Origin: Allobosea sp. WAO
GTDB taxonomy: Bacteria > Pseudomonadota > Alphaproteobacteria > Rhizobiales > Beijerinckiaceae
Assembly: GCF_001509835.1 (NCBI RefSeq)
Contig: NZ_JXTJ01000005.1
Location: forward strand, 1 to 64,000
Length of the DNA: 64,000 nt
Direction of reading: 5' to 3'
Part shown: piece after piece, positions 1-7,059 of the stretch
Layout: every line of letters starts with the position of its first letter
Position numbering within the stretch: position 1 is the first letter of the stretch
Notes under the pieces: generated by a model
What the model saw: the letters and a program-made list of their open reading frames with translations, nothing else
The model's database searches: none
What the model was told of the DNA's origin: nothing
Program-made: the position numbers and the translations under genes

Positions 1-1232
1 GACGACTTTTTCAACGGTATCTGCCGTTTGAAGACATCATGGCCAACTGCTTCCTCGTCGTGAACCAGGCGACGAAGTGGAACATGGACCCGTTTGGGGT
101 CGCGCAGTGCGTGTCCATCGTGAAGGGCAAGCTCTGCTACGAAGGCAAGCTCGTAGCAGCCGTCCTGGATGCCAAGCTCGGGATCGAGCTCACCTTCACC
201 TACGACGGGAAGAAGGGAGATGAGCTCGGCGTCGTGGTCTCCGGCGTCATCAACGGCGTCACCAAGACCGTCGAGGGAACGGTCGGCGGCTGGAAGACGA
301 CCGGGACGAACTCCCCCTGGTCGTCGCCGGCCAATCATCCGCGGCAGCTCGCCTATCGTGGCTCCCGTGAATGGGCCCGCGTCCACAAGCCGGCGCTGAT
401 GCTGGGCGCCTATACGGACGATGAGCTCGCCGATCTGCAGGATGCCAGCCGCGCGAACCGAGCACGCGAGGTCGCGCCTCCCGCGCCGCCTGCCACTATC
501 GCTCCGCCCCCGCCGCCGGCCGCCGAGCCGAGCAAGGCCGAGATCGAAGACGCCACCATCCTTTCCGAGACCGCAGCCGGTGCCCCTCCCCCCAGCCAGC
601 CGGCTGCGTCGGGCGCCGAGGCTTCCTTCAGCAACGCCCCCGCTGGAGATGCCTCGGCGTCCGAAGGTTTCGAGCACAACGACATCAACCCCGAAGACGA
701 GATCGGCAACCTGATCGACAAGCTCGCCCACGCCAAGGATGAGGCGACGGTCGAGGAGTGGTACGTCGAGACCGACATCGAAGCCGCGCTGTCGGGCTTC
801 GACGGCTATGTCGAGAAGGCGCGGAGTGTTCGCGATCAGCACCTCCAGCGGGTGCGGAAGCTCGCTGCAGCTGCGGCGCCGGCCGACGCGCCCGCGCCGC
901 CTCCTCCGCCTCCGGCGTCCGGCCTTTCTGATGACGAAGAGAGCGAGGAAGCCGCTCCGCCTGCACCGCCCCAGGAGGATCGCGGGTTCGACCTGCAGGG
1001 CTGGCGCGAAGCCACCACGCGCCACCAGTATTCCGGCTACGCCGATCTTCTCGCTGCCTATGCCAAGAAGAAGGGCGACACCGAGATCATCGCCACCTTC
1101 TGGAAGGAGAGCAATCCGCTCCGGACGCAGCTCATTCCGATCGCTGATCGGGCTGAGCGCACGAAGATCAAGGAGCGTCTCGACAAGGTCTGGGCGGAGA
1201 TCGAAGCCGCCAACGCCAAGCAGGGGGCCTGA
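1..1232 (+). CDS. RecT-like recombination protein, 5' truncated by window edge
   Basis: The frame is open from base 3, with 12 codons before the first ATG at 39, so the gene starts outside the window; about 409 residues are visible. The N-terminal third resembles phage single-strand annealing proteins of the RecT type: a segment around WNMDPFGVAQCV, a Lys/Glu-rich strand region, then GTNSPW followed by QLAYRGSREWARVHKP and MLGAYTDDEL. RecT proteins anneal complementary strands during phage recombination. The C-terminal half is different: two Ala/Pro-rich stretches (roughly 150-210 and 285-335 counted from base 3) separate acidic helical segments. The last 75 residues (GFDLQGWREATTRHQYSGYADLLAAY onward in two parts) look folded. 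It leads a co-directional gene string running to the integrase. Family assignment is by pattern only. Confidence 0.6.
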   Translation, partial: RLFQRYLPFEDIMANCFLVVNQATKWNMDPFGVAQCVSIVKGKLCYEGKLVAAVLDAKLGIELTFTYDGKKGDELGVVVSGVINGVTKTVEGTVGGWKTTGTNSPWSSPANHPRQLAYRGSREWARVHKPALMLGAYTDDELADLQDASRANRAREVAPPAPPATIAPPPPPAAEPSKAEIEDATILSETAAGAPPPSQPAASGAEASFSNAPAGDASASEGFEHNDINPEDEIGNLIDKLAHAKDEATVEEWYVETDIEAALSGFDGYVEKARSVRDQHLQRVRKLAAAAAPADAPAPPPPPPASGLSDDEESEEAAPPAPPQEDRGFDLQGWREATTRHQYSGYADLLAAYAKKKGDTEIIATFWKESNPLRTQLIPIADRAERTKIKERLDKVWAEIEAANAKQGA

Positions 1233-1234
1233 CC

Positions 1235-1675
1235 TTGGCCGCTCGCCCCGAAATCCTCGCCCGCTGGGACGGCCAGTCGCTCAAGGCGGTTGGCTGGGCC
1301 GATCGAGATGCGATTTCCGCATTCCCGGCGGGCACGACCTTCGCCCTGCGAAAGTGGGAAGCCGGGGCACAGGCTCAGCGCGCCTTCGCCCACAAGCTCA
1401 TTGAGGTCGCCGCCGAGAACCACCCCGACTTCATCACTGCTGACAAGCTGAAGGGCGACATCAAGAAGGCCGGCGGCTTCACGACCGGCGAGCGTACCGA
1501 GGTCGATGGCAGCAAGGTCGAGGACACGAAGTCGATCGGCAAGATGGATCGCGAGGAGCTCACCCGCTTCACCGAGTTCGCGAAGGACTACATCGCCACC
1601 GAGATCGGCCTCGATGCGGAGGAGATCGCCGCCGAGGCGATGGAGCGGATCAAGCCGCGGGGCGCCCGGTCATGA
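1235..1675 (+). CDS. Hypothetical phage-type protein, 146 aa
   Basis: I do not recognise a family. The gene starts at TTG 1235, three bases after the RecT-like stop, and ends in an ATGA overlap with the next gene, so it is probably co-translated. The protein is mixed alpha/beta in composition and strongly charged. Its middle (ENHPDFITADKLKGDIKKAG) and its acidic C-terminal helix (EIGLDAEEIAAEAMERI) suggest a soluble DNA-metabolism accessory. Its position directly after a recombinase gene in a prophage-like operon fits that, but the function is unknown. Confidence 0.55.
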   Translation: MAARPEILARWDGQSLKAVGWADRDAISAFPAGTTFALRKWEAGAQAQRAFAHKLIEVAAENHPDFITADKLKGDIKKAGGFTTGERTEVDGSKVEDTKSIGKMDREELTRFTEFAKDYIATEIGLDAEEIAAEAMERIKPRGARS

Positions 1676-1893
1676 AGGGCGCGACCGTCGAGCTCCGCCT
1701 CTACATCCACATGCGCGATCCGAAGCAGCCGCGCTCGATCCGCGTATCGAAGGACGGCGGCTATCGGGACTGCGAGCGGGAGAACCCGTTCCTGCCGACG
1801 TCGCAGATCAAGTTCGTCGAGGAGCGCGATGAGAAGGGCTTCGCCCTGATCCGCATGCCGGCCTGGCTGGCGAAGGACCGGGGGCTCGAATGA
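1672..1893 (+). CDS. Hypothetical small element protein, 73 aa
   Basis: The ATG overlaps the preceding stop (ATGA at 1672-1675). The product begins MKGATVELRLYIHMRDPKQP and is basic, with a short beta-rich start and an ending typical of very small phage accessory proteins. It ends in another ATGA overlap with the next gene. No family is recognised. The overlaps and the unbroken frame in a compact one-direction operon are the main evidence that it is real. Confidence 0.5.
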   Translation: MKGATVELRLYIHMRDPKQPRSIRVSKDGGYRDCERENPFLPTSQIKFVEERDEKGFALIRMPAWLAKDRGLE

Positions 1894-2132
1894 AGCCGAG
1901 CCCCTCTTCCCGCTCCATCGTCATGAACGGCACCGCGCGTCCGCTCGGGCTGTGGCGCATCGCCGGCGTCGGTCCCTGCGAATGGATCCTGTCGCATCGG
2001 TGGTTCTTCCGGCTCCTGGGCTGCGACGGCTTCCAGTCGATCTACACGCCGAAGCCGGCGCGCGCGCAGCGCAAGCCGATCCCCGCCCTTGACGGATGGC
2101 AGCGCCGCCCCGGCGACGAGGAGCCGTTCTGA
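1890..2132 (+). CDS. Hypothetical small element protein, 80 aa
   Basis: The ATG at 1890 overlaps the preceding TGA. The product is Trp/Phe-rich in the middle (CEWILSHRWFFRLLGCDGF) and ends in a basic, Pro-rich tail. No family is recognised. The stop codon overlaps the ATG of the HNH-like gene at 2132, continuing the chain of translational overlaps. It is a typical short protein of a prophage early operon with no assignable function. Confidence 0.45.
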   Translation: MKPSPSSRSIVMNGTARPLGLWRIAGVGPCEWILSHRWFFRLLGCDGFQSIYTPKPARAQRKPIPALDGWQRRPGDEEPF

Positions 2133-2551
2133 TGCGCGCCAGTGACCACCGCAAGCACATCCCGGTCGGCGCGAAGCTGCACGCCTGCCTCCTGCTGCTC
2201 GGCTACACCGAAGAGCAAATCCCGCATCTGCAATGGGACCACGAGCCCGCGCTTGGTCTGAGAGCCATCGACGCGGAGACCGGCGAGATGACGCCGGCGC
2301 CGAACGATCCGCGCTTCATCCGACCGATGCTGCCCGACGATCACGCGGTGAAGACCCGCGGCGCTGGTGCCACCACCGCGGGCAGCGACGTCGGCAAGAT
2401 GAAGAAGCTCCGGAAGCTGGTCGCGAAGGAAGCGGCGTTCCGCGAGCGCGTCCTCGCGAAGGGCGGCCAGGCCTCGGCACCTATGACGAAGAAACAGCGA
2501 CGGGCTTGGCCTTCCCGCGCCTTCCCTAATCGCAAGAGGAGGACATCGTGA
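2132..2551 (+). CDS. HNH-like putative nuclease of the integrated element
   Basis: I chose ATG 2132, which overlaps the previous stop (TGATG), over the upstream in-frame ATG at 2096. The 139-residue product carries the signature seen in short phage HNH/treble-clef proteins: LQWDHEPALGLR, then a loop with NDPRFIRPMLP, then DDHAVKTRGAGATTAGSD and a basic helix. In HNH proteins the Asp-His pair and the later His contribute to a metal-binding nuclease site. No zinc-binding Cys pairs are seen. The C-terminal 25 residues are basic and probably disordered. Similar proteins often sit near phage replication or packaging genes. Nuclease activity is inferred. Confidence 0.5.
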   Translation: MRASDHRKHIPVGAKLHACLLLLGYTEEQIPHLQWDHEPALGLRAIDAETGEMTPAPNDPRFIRPMLPDDHAVKTRGAGATTAGSDVGKMKKLRKLVAKEAAFRERVLAKGGQASAPMTKKQRRAWPSRAFPNRKRRTS

Positions 2552-2751
2552 GCGATCGGCCCACCAGCCGGCAGAAGCAGCAGGCGCTTGCTCGCAAGTT
2601 CGGCTTTCGCCGGCGCGTCTATGCGACCCGCGAGGCTGCCGACTCCATGAAGGAAGCCGAAGCGGCGTTTCAGATCGGCATCTTCGAGGAGATGGAAGCC
2701 GAGATGCGCCAGCGCGCTGAGGCCGTGCATCGTGCCAGGAGGCTGTTGTGA
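2548..2751 (+). CDS. Hypothetical small basic coiled protein, 67 aa
   Basis: It starts at GTG 2548, overlapping the preceding stop as GTGA, with a strong AGGAGG-type ribosome binding site at 2535-2542. The product is almost entirely helical and charged: a basic N-terminus (SRQKQQALARKFGFRRRV) then an acidic helix and a basic end. It has no recognised domain. Size and position fit a small DNA-binding or accessory protein of the element. Confidence 0.5.
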   Translation: MSDRPTSRQKQQALARKFGFRRRVYATREAADSMKEAEAAFQIGIFEEMEAEMRQRAEAVHRARRLL

Positions 2752-2789
2752 GCGATGTCGACTGCAACGACGCAGGTGAGAACCAGCGG

Positions 2790-3068
2790 TCAGACGAGGT
2801 TCTCTCGCATGATTTGGACAGTCTGTCCGCCGCTATGGGCGCCCGCAGCAGCGAGGCGGCGAGCGGCCGTCAGGATGTCGCTTCGGTGCAAATTGAACCG
2901 GGCCAAGTGTTCTTCGCTGGTTTCGGCCGGGTGCTCCTCGAGCTCATCCAGCGTCGCGAAACTGATCCTAAACGCGGCGCGATCATCCCCATCGACCATC
3001 CAGAAACGGACGGTCGAATGCTCAGTCTCGAGCTCTGGCCCGGCTTCCTCGTCAAAAGCGAACGCCAT
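2790..3068 (-). CDS. DUF1488-like small protein on the opposite strand
   Basis: It is the only minus-strand gene in the element's visible part. ATG 3068 has an AGGA ribosome binding site about 8 bases upstream. The 92-residue product contains the pattern of DUF1488 proteins: a strand TVRFWMVDGDDRAAFRISF, then an acidic helix, then LARFNLHRSDILTAARR and a final strand ending TVQIMRENLV. That family is small, of unknown function, and common in rhizobia and their mobile elements. A plus-strand frame (GTG 2748 to 3176, 142 codons), coupled by GTGA to the previous gene, covers the same DNA. I prefer the minus strand because of the family resemblance, but both could be expressed. Confidence 0.55.
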   Translation of the reverse strand: MAFAFDEEAGPELETEHSTVRFWMVDGDDRAAFRISFATLDELEEHPAETSEEHLARFNLHRSDILTAARRLAAAGAHSGGQTVQIMRENLV

Positions 3069-3178
3069 GGCCGGTTCCTGATGCCCCGCAGCCGGCAGAT
3101 GATCGGCGCGATCTTGGCTTGCCGCAAGCTGGCAACAGCTGCACCGGCGCCCCGGCGGCGTCCGGAGGAGGTCTGACA

Positions 3179-3391
3179 ATGCCGCGCGCGCCCGTCAGTC
3201 AAGCATCGATCACGCGGACGGTGAAGGCCGTCGCGAGCGCCGGCGTGCATGTCGGCCGCGTCGAGATCAAGCCCGACGGCACGATCGTCATTCACACCGT
3301 TGACGCCGATTCGCGGCCGGGCATGCTTCCCGCCATCAGCGGGGAGCCGAACGAATGGGACGAGGTTCTGGAGCCGGAGGCGTCACGGTGA
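3179..3391 (+). CDS. Small integrase-adjacent protein, 70 aa
   Basis: ATG 3179 follows a GGAGGAGG ribosome binding site at 3164-3171. The product starts MPRAPVSQASITRTVKAVAS and continues with a short strand pair (VGRVEIKPDGTIVIHTVD). Proteins of this form commonly sit just before tyrosine integrases in rhizobial prophages and genomic islands. An excisionase or directionality role is possible from position, but no helix-turn-helix is obvious. The stop overlaps the integrase GTG (GTGA at 3388-3391), so the two are coupled. Confidence 0.6.
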   Translation: MPRAPVSQASITRTVKAVASAGVHVGRVEIKPDGTIVIHTVDADSRPGMLPAISGEPNEWDEVLEPEASR

Positions 3392-4452
3392 CGATCAAGC
3401 ACGTGCACCGCTTCAAGGACCGCCACGGCAAGGTTCGCCATTACCTGCGGCTGCCGGGCGTGAAAGCTATCGCCCTGCCCGGCGCGCCCGGCGAGCCGGC
3501 CTTCATGCGCGCTTACAACCAAGCGCTCGAGCAGCATGCGGCGCCGGCCTCTGACAGCAAGTCGAAGGCTGCACCTGGATCGATGCGCGATCTCGCCGAA
3601 CGCTACTACGCAACGGGCCGATTCAAGGACAAGAGCGAGCGCACGCGTTACGTCGAGCGCCAGATCTTCGATCGGTTCATGTTGAAGCACGGCGACAAGC
3701 GCGCTGCGGCTGTCGAGACCCGGCACCTAGATGCAATCTTCACCGAGATGTCAGACCGACCGGCCGCGGCGATGGATCTGCGCAAGCGCCTCCGAAACCT
3801 GTTCCGGCTCGCCATCAAGCTCGGCTGGCGCAAGGACGACCCGATCGCGGCGACCGACACCTTCAAGCTCGGCACCTGGCACACCTGGACCGACGACGAG
3901 ATTGAGAAGTTCGAGGAGCGCTGGCCTGTAGGCACGCGCCAGCGGCTCGCCTTCGACCTTCTGATCTTTACCGGCCAGCGCTCAGGCGACGTCCGGCAGA
4001 TGCTGTGGACCGACGTTCGGCATGGCAAGGTGAAGGTCATCCAGGGCAAGACCGGCGCCGAGCTCACGATTGCCCAGCACCCCAGCCTTGCGCCCTCCCT
4101 CGACGCCTTCCGCAAGGACGTCGGCTGCATCGTCGTGACCGAGTTCGGCAAGCCCTTCAGCGAGCACGGCTTCGGCAATTGGATGGCCGATGCGATTGGG
4201 CTGGCGAACCTGCCGGATGCCTGCGTCACGCATGGCCTGCGCAAGGCCGCCGCTCGCCGCCTCGCGGAGGCCGGATGCACGGCTCACGAGATCCAGGCGA
4301 TCACCGGTCACACGACGCTGAAAGAGGTCGAGCGCTACACCGCAGCCGTCTCGCGGGAGCGGCTTGCCATCTCGGCAATCGGCAAGGTCGCGAACGTCGG
4401 TGGAACACCCGGCTCGCAAACCGACTTGCAAACCGCGGAGGAAAGTCAATGA
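3388..4452 (+). CDS. Site-specific tyrosine recombinase (integrase)
   Basis: I chose GTG 3388, overlapping the preceding stop, giving 354 residues; the frame remains open back to 3355. An N-terminal arm-type DNA-binding part is followed by a SAM-like core-binding domain (about 60-150) and the catalytic domain. The tyrosine-recombinase residues are visible: Arg198 in TGQRSGDVRQ, His282-x-x-Arg285 in THGLRKAAARR, His308 in ITGHTTLKEV and the nucleophile Tyr317 in ERYTAAV. It catalyses integration and excision of the element. It ends 22 bp from the 3' end of tRNA-Phe and reads toward it, the classic arrangement for a tRNA-targeting integrase. Confidence 0.93.
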   Translation: MTIKHVHRFKDRHGKVRHYLRLPGVKAIALPGAPGEPAFMRAYNQALEQHAAPASDSKSKAAPGSMRDLAERYYATGRFKDKSERTRYVERQIFDRFMLKHGDKRAAAVETRHLDAIFTEMSDRPAAAMDLRKRLRNLFRLAIKLGWRKDDPIAATDTFKLGTWHTWTDDEIEKFEERWPVGTRQRLAFDLLIFTGQRSGDVRQMLWTDVRHGKVKVIQGKTGAELTIAQHPSLAPSLDAFRKDVGCIVVTEFGKPFSEHGFGNWMADAIGLANLPDACVTHGLRKAAARRLAEAGCTAHEIQAITGHTTLKEVERYTAAVSRERLAISAIGKVANVGGTPGSQTDLQTAEESQ

Positions 4453-4474
4453 AATTGGGCTTTTTGGGAAGGAA

Positions 4475-4500
4475 TGGTGCCCAGAGCTGGAATCGAACCA
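4475..4500. other. Presumed right attachment site of the integrated element
   Basis: Location is inferred from the integrase lying directly against the tRNA-Phe 3' end. The crossover core is expected inside the T-arm/acceptor part of the tRNA. The partner direct repeat would be beyond the left window edge, so the exact core cannot be defined here. Confidence 0.55.
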
Positions 4501-4550
4501 GCGACACTGCGATTTTCAGTCGCATGCTCTACCAACTGAGCTATCTGGGC
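4475..4550 (-). tRNA. tRNA-Phe (GAA)
   Basis: The minus strand gives a complete cloverleaf: acceptor GCCCAGA paired with TCTGGGC, D-arm AGCTCAGTTGGTAGAGC, anticodon loop CTGAAAA with GAA at 4515-4517, T-arm containing GGTTCGATTCC, and an encoded CCA at 4475-4477. The 3' end faces the integrase, and the T-arm/acceptor end is the presumed attachment core. The tRNA is intact, as expected when the element restores the 3' end on insertion. Confidence 0.97.
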
Positions 4551-4681
4551 ATCCGGCGAAGCGCGCTGCGCCTCGGTTGGTGAGTGGCGTATAGAGGCTG
4601 ACGATCGAGCTGTCCAGCCGACAAAACACCGGCAGTGGAAAAATGCGACGCGGACGACGAGATGCCGGCCGCGGCGCCGTT

Positions 4682-4894
4682 TCACTCCTCCTCGTCGCGG
4701 CGTCGCGGGGCGGGATCGGCGATATCCTCGACCGGCTCGCCGGGAATCACATAGCTGCCCTTCAGCCAGCGGCCGAGATCGATGTCGGCGCAGCGCGCCG
4801 AGCAGAACGGTTTGAAGCGCTGCACCGCCGGCTTGCCGCAGATCGCGCAAGGCCTGCCGGTCGGCGTCACGTCGCGCGGGGTGTCAGGCGCCAT
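4682..4894 (-). CDS. yacG: DNA gyrase inhibitor YacG, zinc-binding
   Basis: The 70-residue protein has the YacG zinc motif: Cys16-x-x-Cys19 (CAICGKP) and Cys31-x3-Cys35 (FCSARCADIDLGRW), followed by the conserved tail SYVIPGEPVED. YacG binds the GyrB C-terminal region and inhibits DNA gyrase in E. coli. The start ATG at 4894 lies inside the end of the upstream SDR gene (11-bp overlap), so the two are co-transcribed. tRNA-Phe follows downstream on the same strand, a common order in this group of bacteria. Confidence 0.93.
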   Translation of the reverse strand: MAPDTPRDVTPTGRPCAICGKPAVQRFKPFCSARCADIDLGRWLKGSYVIPGEPVEDIADPAPRRRDEEE

Positions 4895-5708
4895 ATTGCA
4901 GGGTCACGCCGCCATCGACGACGAGCTCGAGCCCGGTGACATAGCGTGCCTCGTCGCTTGCCAGGAACAGCGCGGCCCAGGCCACGTCCCAGCCCTCGCC
5001 CATATGGCCCATCGGCACTTGCGCATCGCGCGCCTTCCACATCGCCGCAACGTCGCCCTTGGCATAGGACTGCGCCAGCCCCGCCGAATGCTCGACCATC
5101 GGCGTCTTCATCAGCCCGGGGAGGACGGCGTTCACGCGGATTTTCTCGCGCGCGTACTGTGCCGCCGTGGTGCGGGTGAGCTGGTTCATCGCCGCCTTGC
5201 TGGCGCCATAGCTCGCATAGGGCACGCCGGTGTGGCGGATCGAGGCGATCGAGGAAATGTTGACGATCGAGCCGCCCTGCCCGCTCTCGGCGAACTGGCG
5301 CTGCATCACCGGGATTACGTGCTTCATCGCCAGGAAGCAGCCGGTCAGGTTGACCGTGAAGACCCGCTCCCAAGTCTCGAGAGGCAGGTCGACGACGCTG
5401 CCGACCTCGGCGATGCCGACGTTGTTGTCGAGCACATCGATGCGGCCATAGCTCTTGAGCGTCGCCTCGACGAGCGCGGCCAGATCCTCCGGCCGGGTGA
5501 CGTCGGTGCGGATCGCGAAGGCCTCGCCGCCCTCGCCCCTGATGATCTCGGCCGTCTCCTGCGCCGCGTCCAGATTGCGGTCGGCGCAGACCACGCGCGC
5601 GCCCTCGCGGGCGAACACGGTCGCGGTCGCCTTGCCATTGCCCCAGCCGGGGCCGATCGAGCCGGCGCCGGCGACGATCGCGACCTTGCCCTTCAGGCGT
5701 TCGCCCAT
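4884..5708 (-). CDS. SDR family oxidoreductase
   Basis: A classical short-chain dehydrogenase of 274 residues. It has a Rossmann nucleotide-binding loop near residue 16 (AGAGSIGPGWGNG; unusual spacing compared with TGxxxGxG), a D-V pair at 68-69, NNVG at about 94-97 in place of NNAG, the catalytic Ser of NISSIAS, and YxxxK in YASYGASKAAM. The C-terminus ends with the usual VVDGG strand. Substrate unknown; the loop variant is typical of SDRs annotated as glucose 1-dehydrogenase-like or 3-oxoacyl reductase-like. It sits between maf and yacG, overlapping yacG by 11 bp. Confidence 0.88.
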   Translation of the reverse strand: MGERLKGKVAIVAGAGSIGPGWGNGKATATVFAREGARVVCADRNLDAAQETAEIIRGEGGEAFAIRTDVTRPEDLAALVEATLKSYGRIDVLDNNVGIAEVGSVVDLPLETWERVFTVNLTGCFLAMKHVIPVMQRQFAESGQGGSIVNISSIASIRHTGVPYASYGASKAAMNQLTRTTAAQYAREKIRVNAVLPGLMKTPMVEHSAGLAQSYAKGDVAAMWKARDAQVPMGHMGEGWDVAWAALFLASDEARYVTGLELVVDGGVTLQYGA

Positions 5709-5737
5709 CTCGTTTCCTCCATCGTCATTGTTCTGGT

Positions 5738-6388
5738 TCAGGCGGCGTTGAGCCAGCCCAGGCGAATCGGAAAGCCCTCACCGCCGAGCAGGTTCACCGT
5801 CTCGTGCAGCGGCAGGCCGACCACGCCGGTGTAGGAGCCGACGAGCTTGACCACGAAGGAGCCGGCAATGCCCTGGATGGCATAGGCGCCGGCCTTGCCG
5901 CGCCATTCGCCCGAGGCGAGATAGTTTTCCAGGTCCTCATTCGACAGGCGCTTGAAGCGCAATCGCGTCTCGACGATGCGCTCACGGATCGCGCCCGAGG
6001 GCGTCGCCAGCGCGACGCCGGTATAGACCCGGTGGGCCCGGCCGGAGAGCAATCTGAGGCAGGCGGCGGCCTCGTCGACGATCTCGGCCTTGGGCAGGAT
6101 GCGACGGCCGACCGCGACCACCGTATCGGCGGCGATGACATAGGCGCCTTCGAGGTCCGGGCGGCTCTTCAGCGCAGCGTAACCTGCCTCGGCCTTGGCA
6201 CGCGCCAGACGGCGGGCAAGATCGCGCGGGCGCTCACCCTTGAGCGGGCTCTCGTCGAGATCGGACGGCAAAAGCGCATCGGGCTTGAGGCCGGCCTGCT
6301 CGAGCAGAGCGAGGCGGCGTGGCGAGGCGGAGGCCAGCACGAGTTGCGGCCGCCAGCCGGCCGGTTTCGAGGAAGAAAAGAGGTTCAA
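5738..6388 (-). CDS. maf: Maf-like nucleoside triphosphate pyrophosphatase
   Basis: The 216-residue product has the Maf hallmarks: [19 protein letters not shown] near the N-terminus and the catalytic AADTVVAVG loop near residue 90, followed by [18 protein letters not shown] and a [10 protein letters not shown] strand. Maf proteins hydrolyse non-canonical or modified nucleotides such as dTTP/UTP analogues and limit their incorporation. The only in-frame start ahead of the conserved core is TTG 6388; no ATG is in frame upstream. The SDR and yacG follow on the same strand. Confidence 0.92.
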   Translation of the reverse strand: MNLFSSSKPAGWRPQLVLASASPRRLALLEQAGLKPDALLPSDLDESPLKGERPRDLARRLARAKAEAGYAALKSRPDLEGAYVIAADTVVAVGRRILPKAEIVDEAAACLRLLSGRAHRVYTGVALATPSGAIRERIVETRLRFKRLSNEDLENYLASGEWRGKAGAYAIQGIAGSFVVKLVGSYTGVVGLPLHETVNLLGGEGFPIRLGWLNAA

Positions 6389-6521
6389 CGGATCAGGCTC
6401 GTTCCGGAGGCAGCCATGCGATGGCCTTCCCCAATGGCTTTAGAGCAATTTGCGACAAGGGGGAATGCAGCGCCGAGCCAATGCGCCGGGCGCAACACAA
6501 CACGCATCGTCAAGCATGTTT

Positions 6522-6580
6522 TATGCAGATAACGCATATTTTATGCTCCGCATCGCATTGCACAATGACCGCTGCACTGC
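6522..6580. promoter_or_regulatory. AT-rich, TGC-repeat control region upstream of the phasin-like gene
   Basis: An unusually AT-rich patch contains the inverted repeat TATGC (6522-6526) / GCATA (6534-6538), the near-palindrome GCATTGCACAATG (6555-6567) and GCTGCACTGC (6571-6580). TGC/GCA-rich boxes are the known binding pattern of the polyhydroxyalkanoate repressor PhaR/AniA in alphaproteobacteria. The regulator assignment is an inference. Confidence 0.4.
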
Positions 6581-6666
6581 CACATTCGATCGCCCGCGGC
6601 ACTGCAGCCGCCCTCGAAGCGCGCGCCGCCCGGCGCCCTTCCCCTGCCTCGCGGAGATACTTGGAC

Positions 6667-7047
6667 ATGGCGACATCGCGGAAACGCCCGGATTCCGTCT
6701 CCGCGGGAGCGCAGACGCAGGCCATCGTCGCCAAGGTGGTGACGATGCAGGCCGATGCCGGGCTGACCATCGCGATGCGGCTACCGATCCTGATGAAAGG
6801 CGCCTTCGGTGACGCGAGGGGCCAGCGCGAGGCCAGCAAGGCCGTGGTCGAGAAGGTCTCGGCGGTGATGGAGAGCAGCTTCGCCATCGGCCATGCCGCC
6901 ACCCTGTTCTGGCTGAACATGGCGATGACCCCGCTGACGCCAGGCGCCCTCGGCGAAGCGGCTGCCAAGGCAGCGCACAACACGCTCGAGCCGTTCTCGA
7001 AACGCACCCGGGCCAATGCCAGCCGGCTGTCGGGCCGGCGCAGCTGA
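6667..7047 (+). CDS. Phasin-like small helical protein
   Basis: I chose ATG 6667 with a GGAGA ribosome binding site; the open frame extends far upstream but the composition there is non-coding. The 126-residue product is predicted to be nearly all helix, with a basic start (MATSRKRP) and end (KRTRANASRLSGRRS) and an amphipathic core (ASKAVVEKVSAVMESSFAIGH). This resembles the small phasin-like proteins that coat polyhydroxyalkanoate granules. The TGC-rich upstream region would fit PhaR control. Sequence similarity is weak, so this is a structural analogy. Confidence 0.5.
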   Translation: MATSRKRPDSVSAGAQTQAIVAKVVTMQADAGLTIAMRLPILMKGAFGDARGQREASKAVVEKVSAVMESSFAIGHAATLFWLNMAMTPLTPGALGEAAAKAAHNTLEPFSKRTRANASRLSGRRS

Positions 7048-7059
7048 AACGACCGGGAG

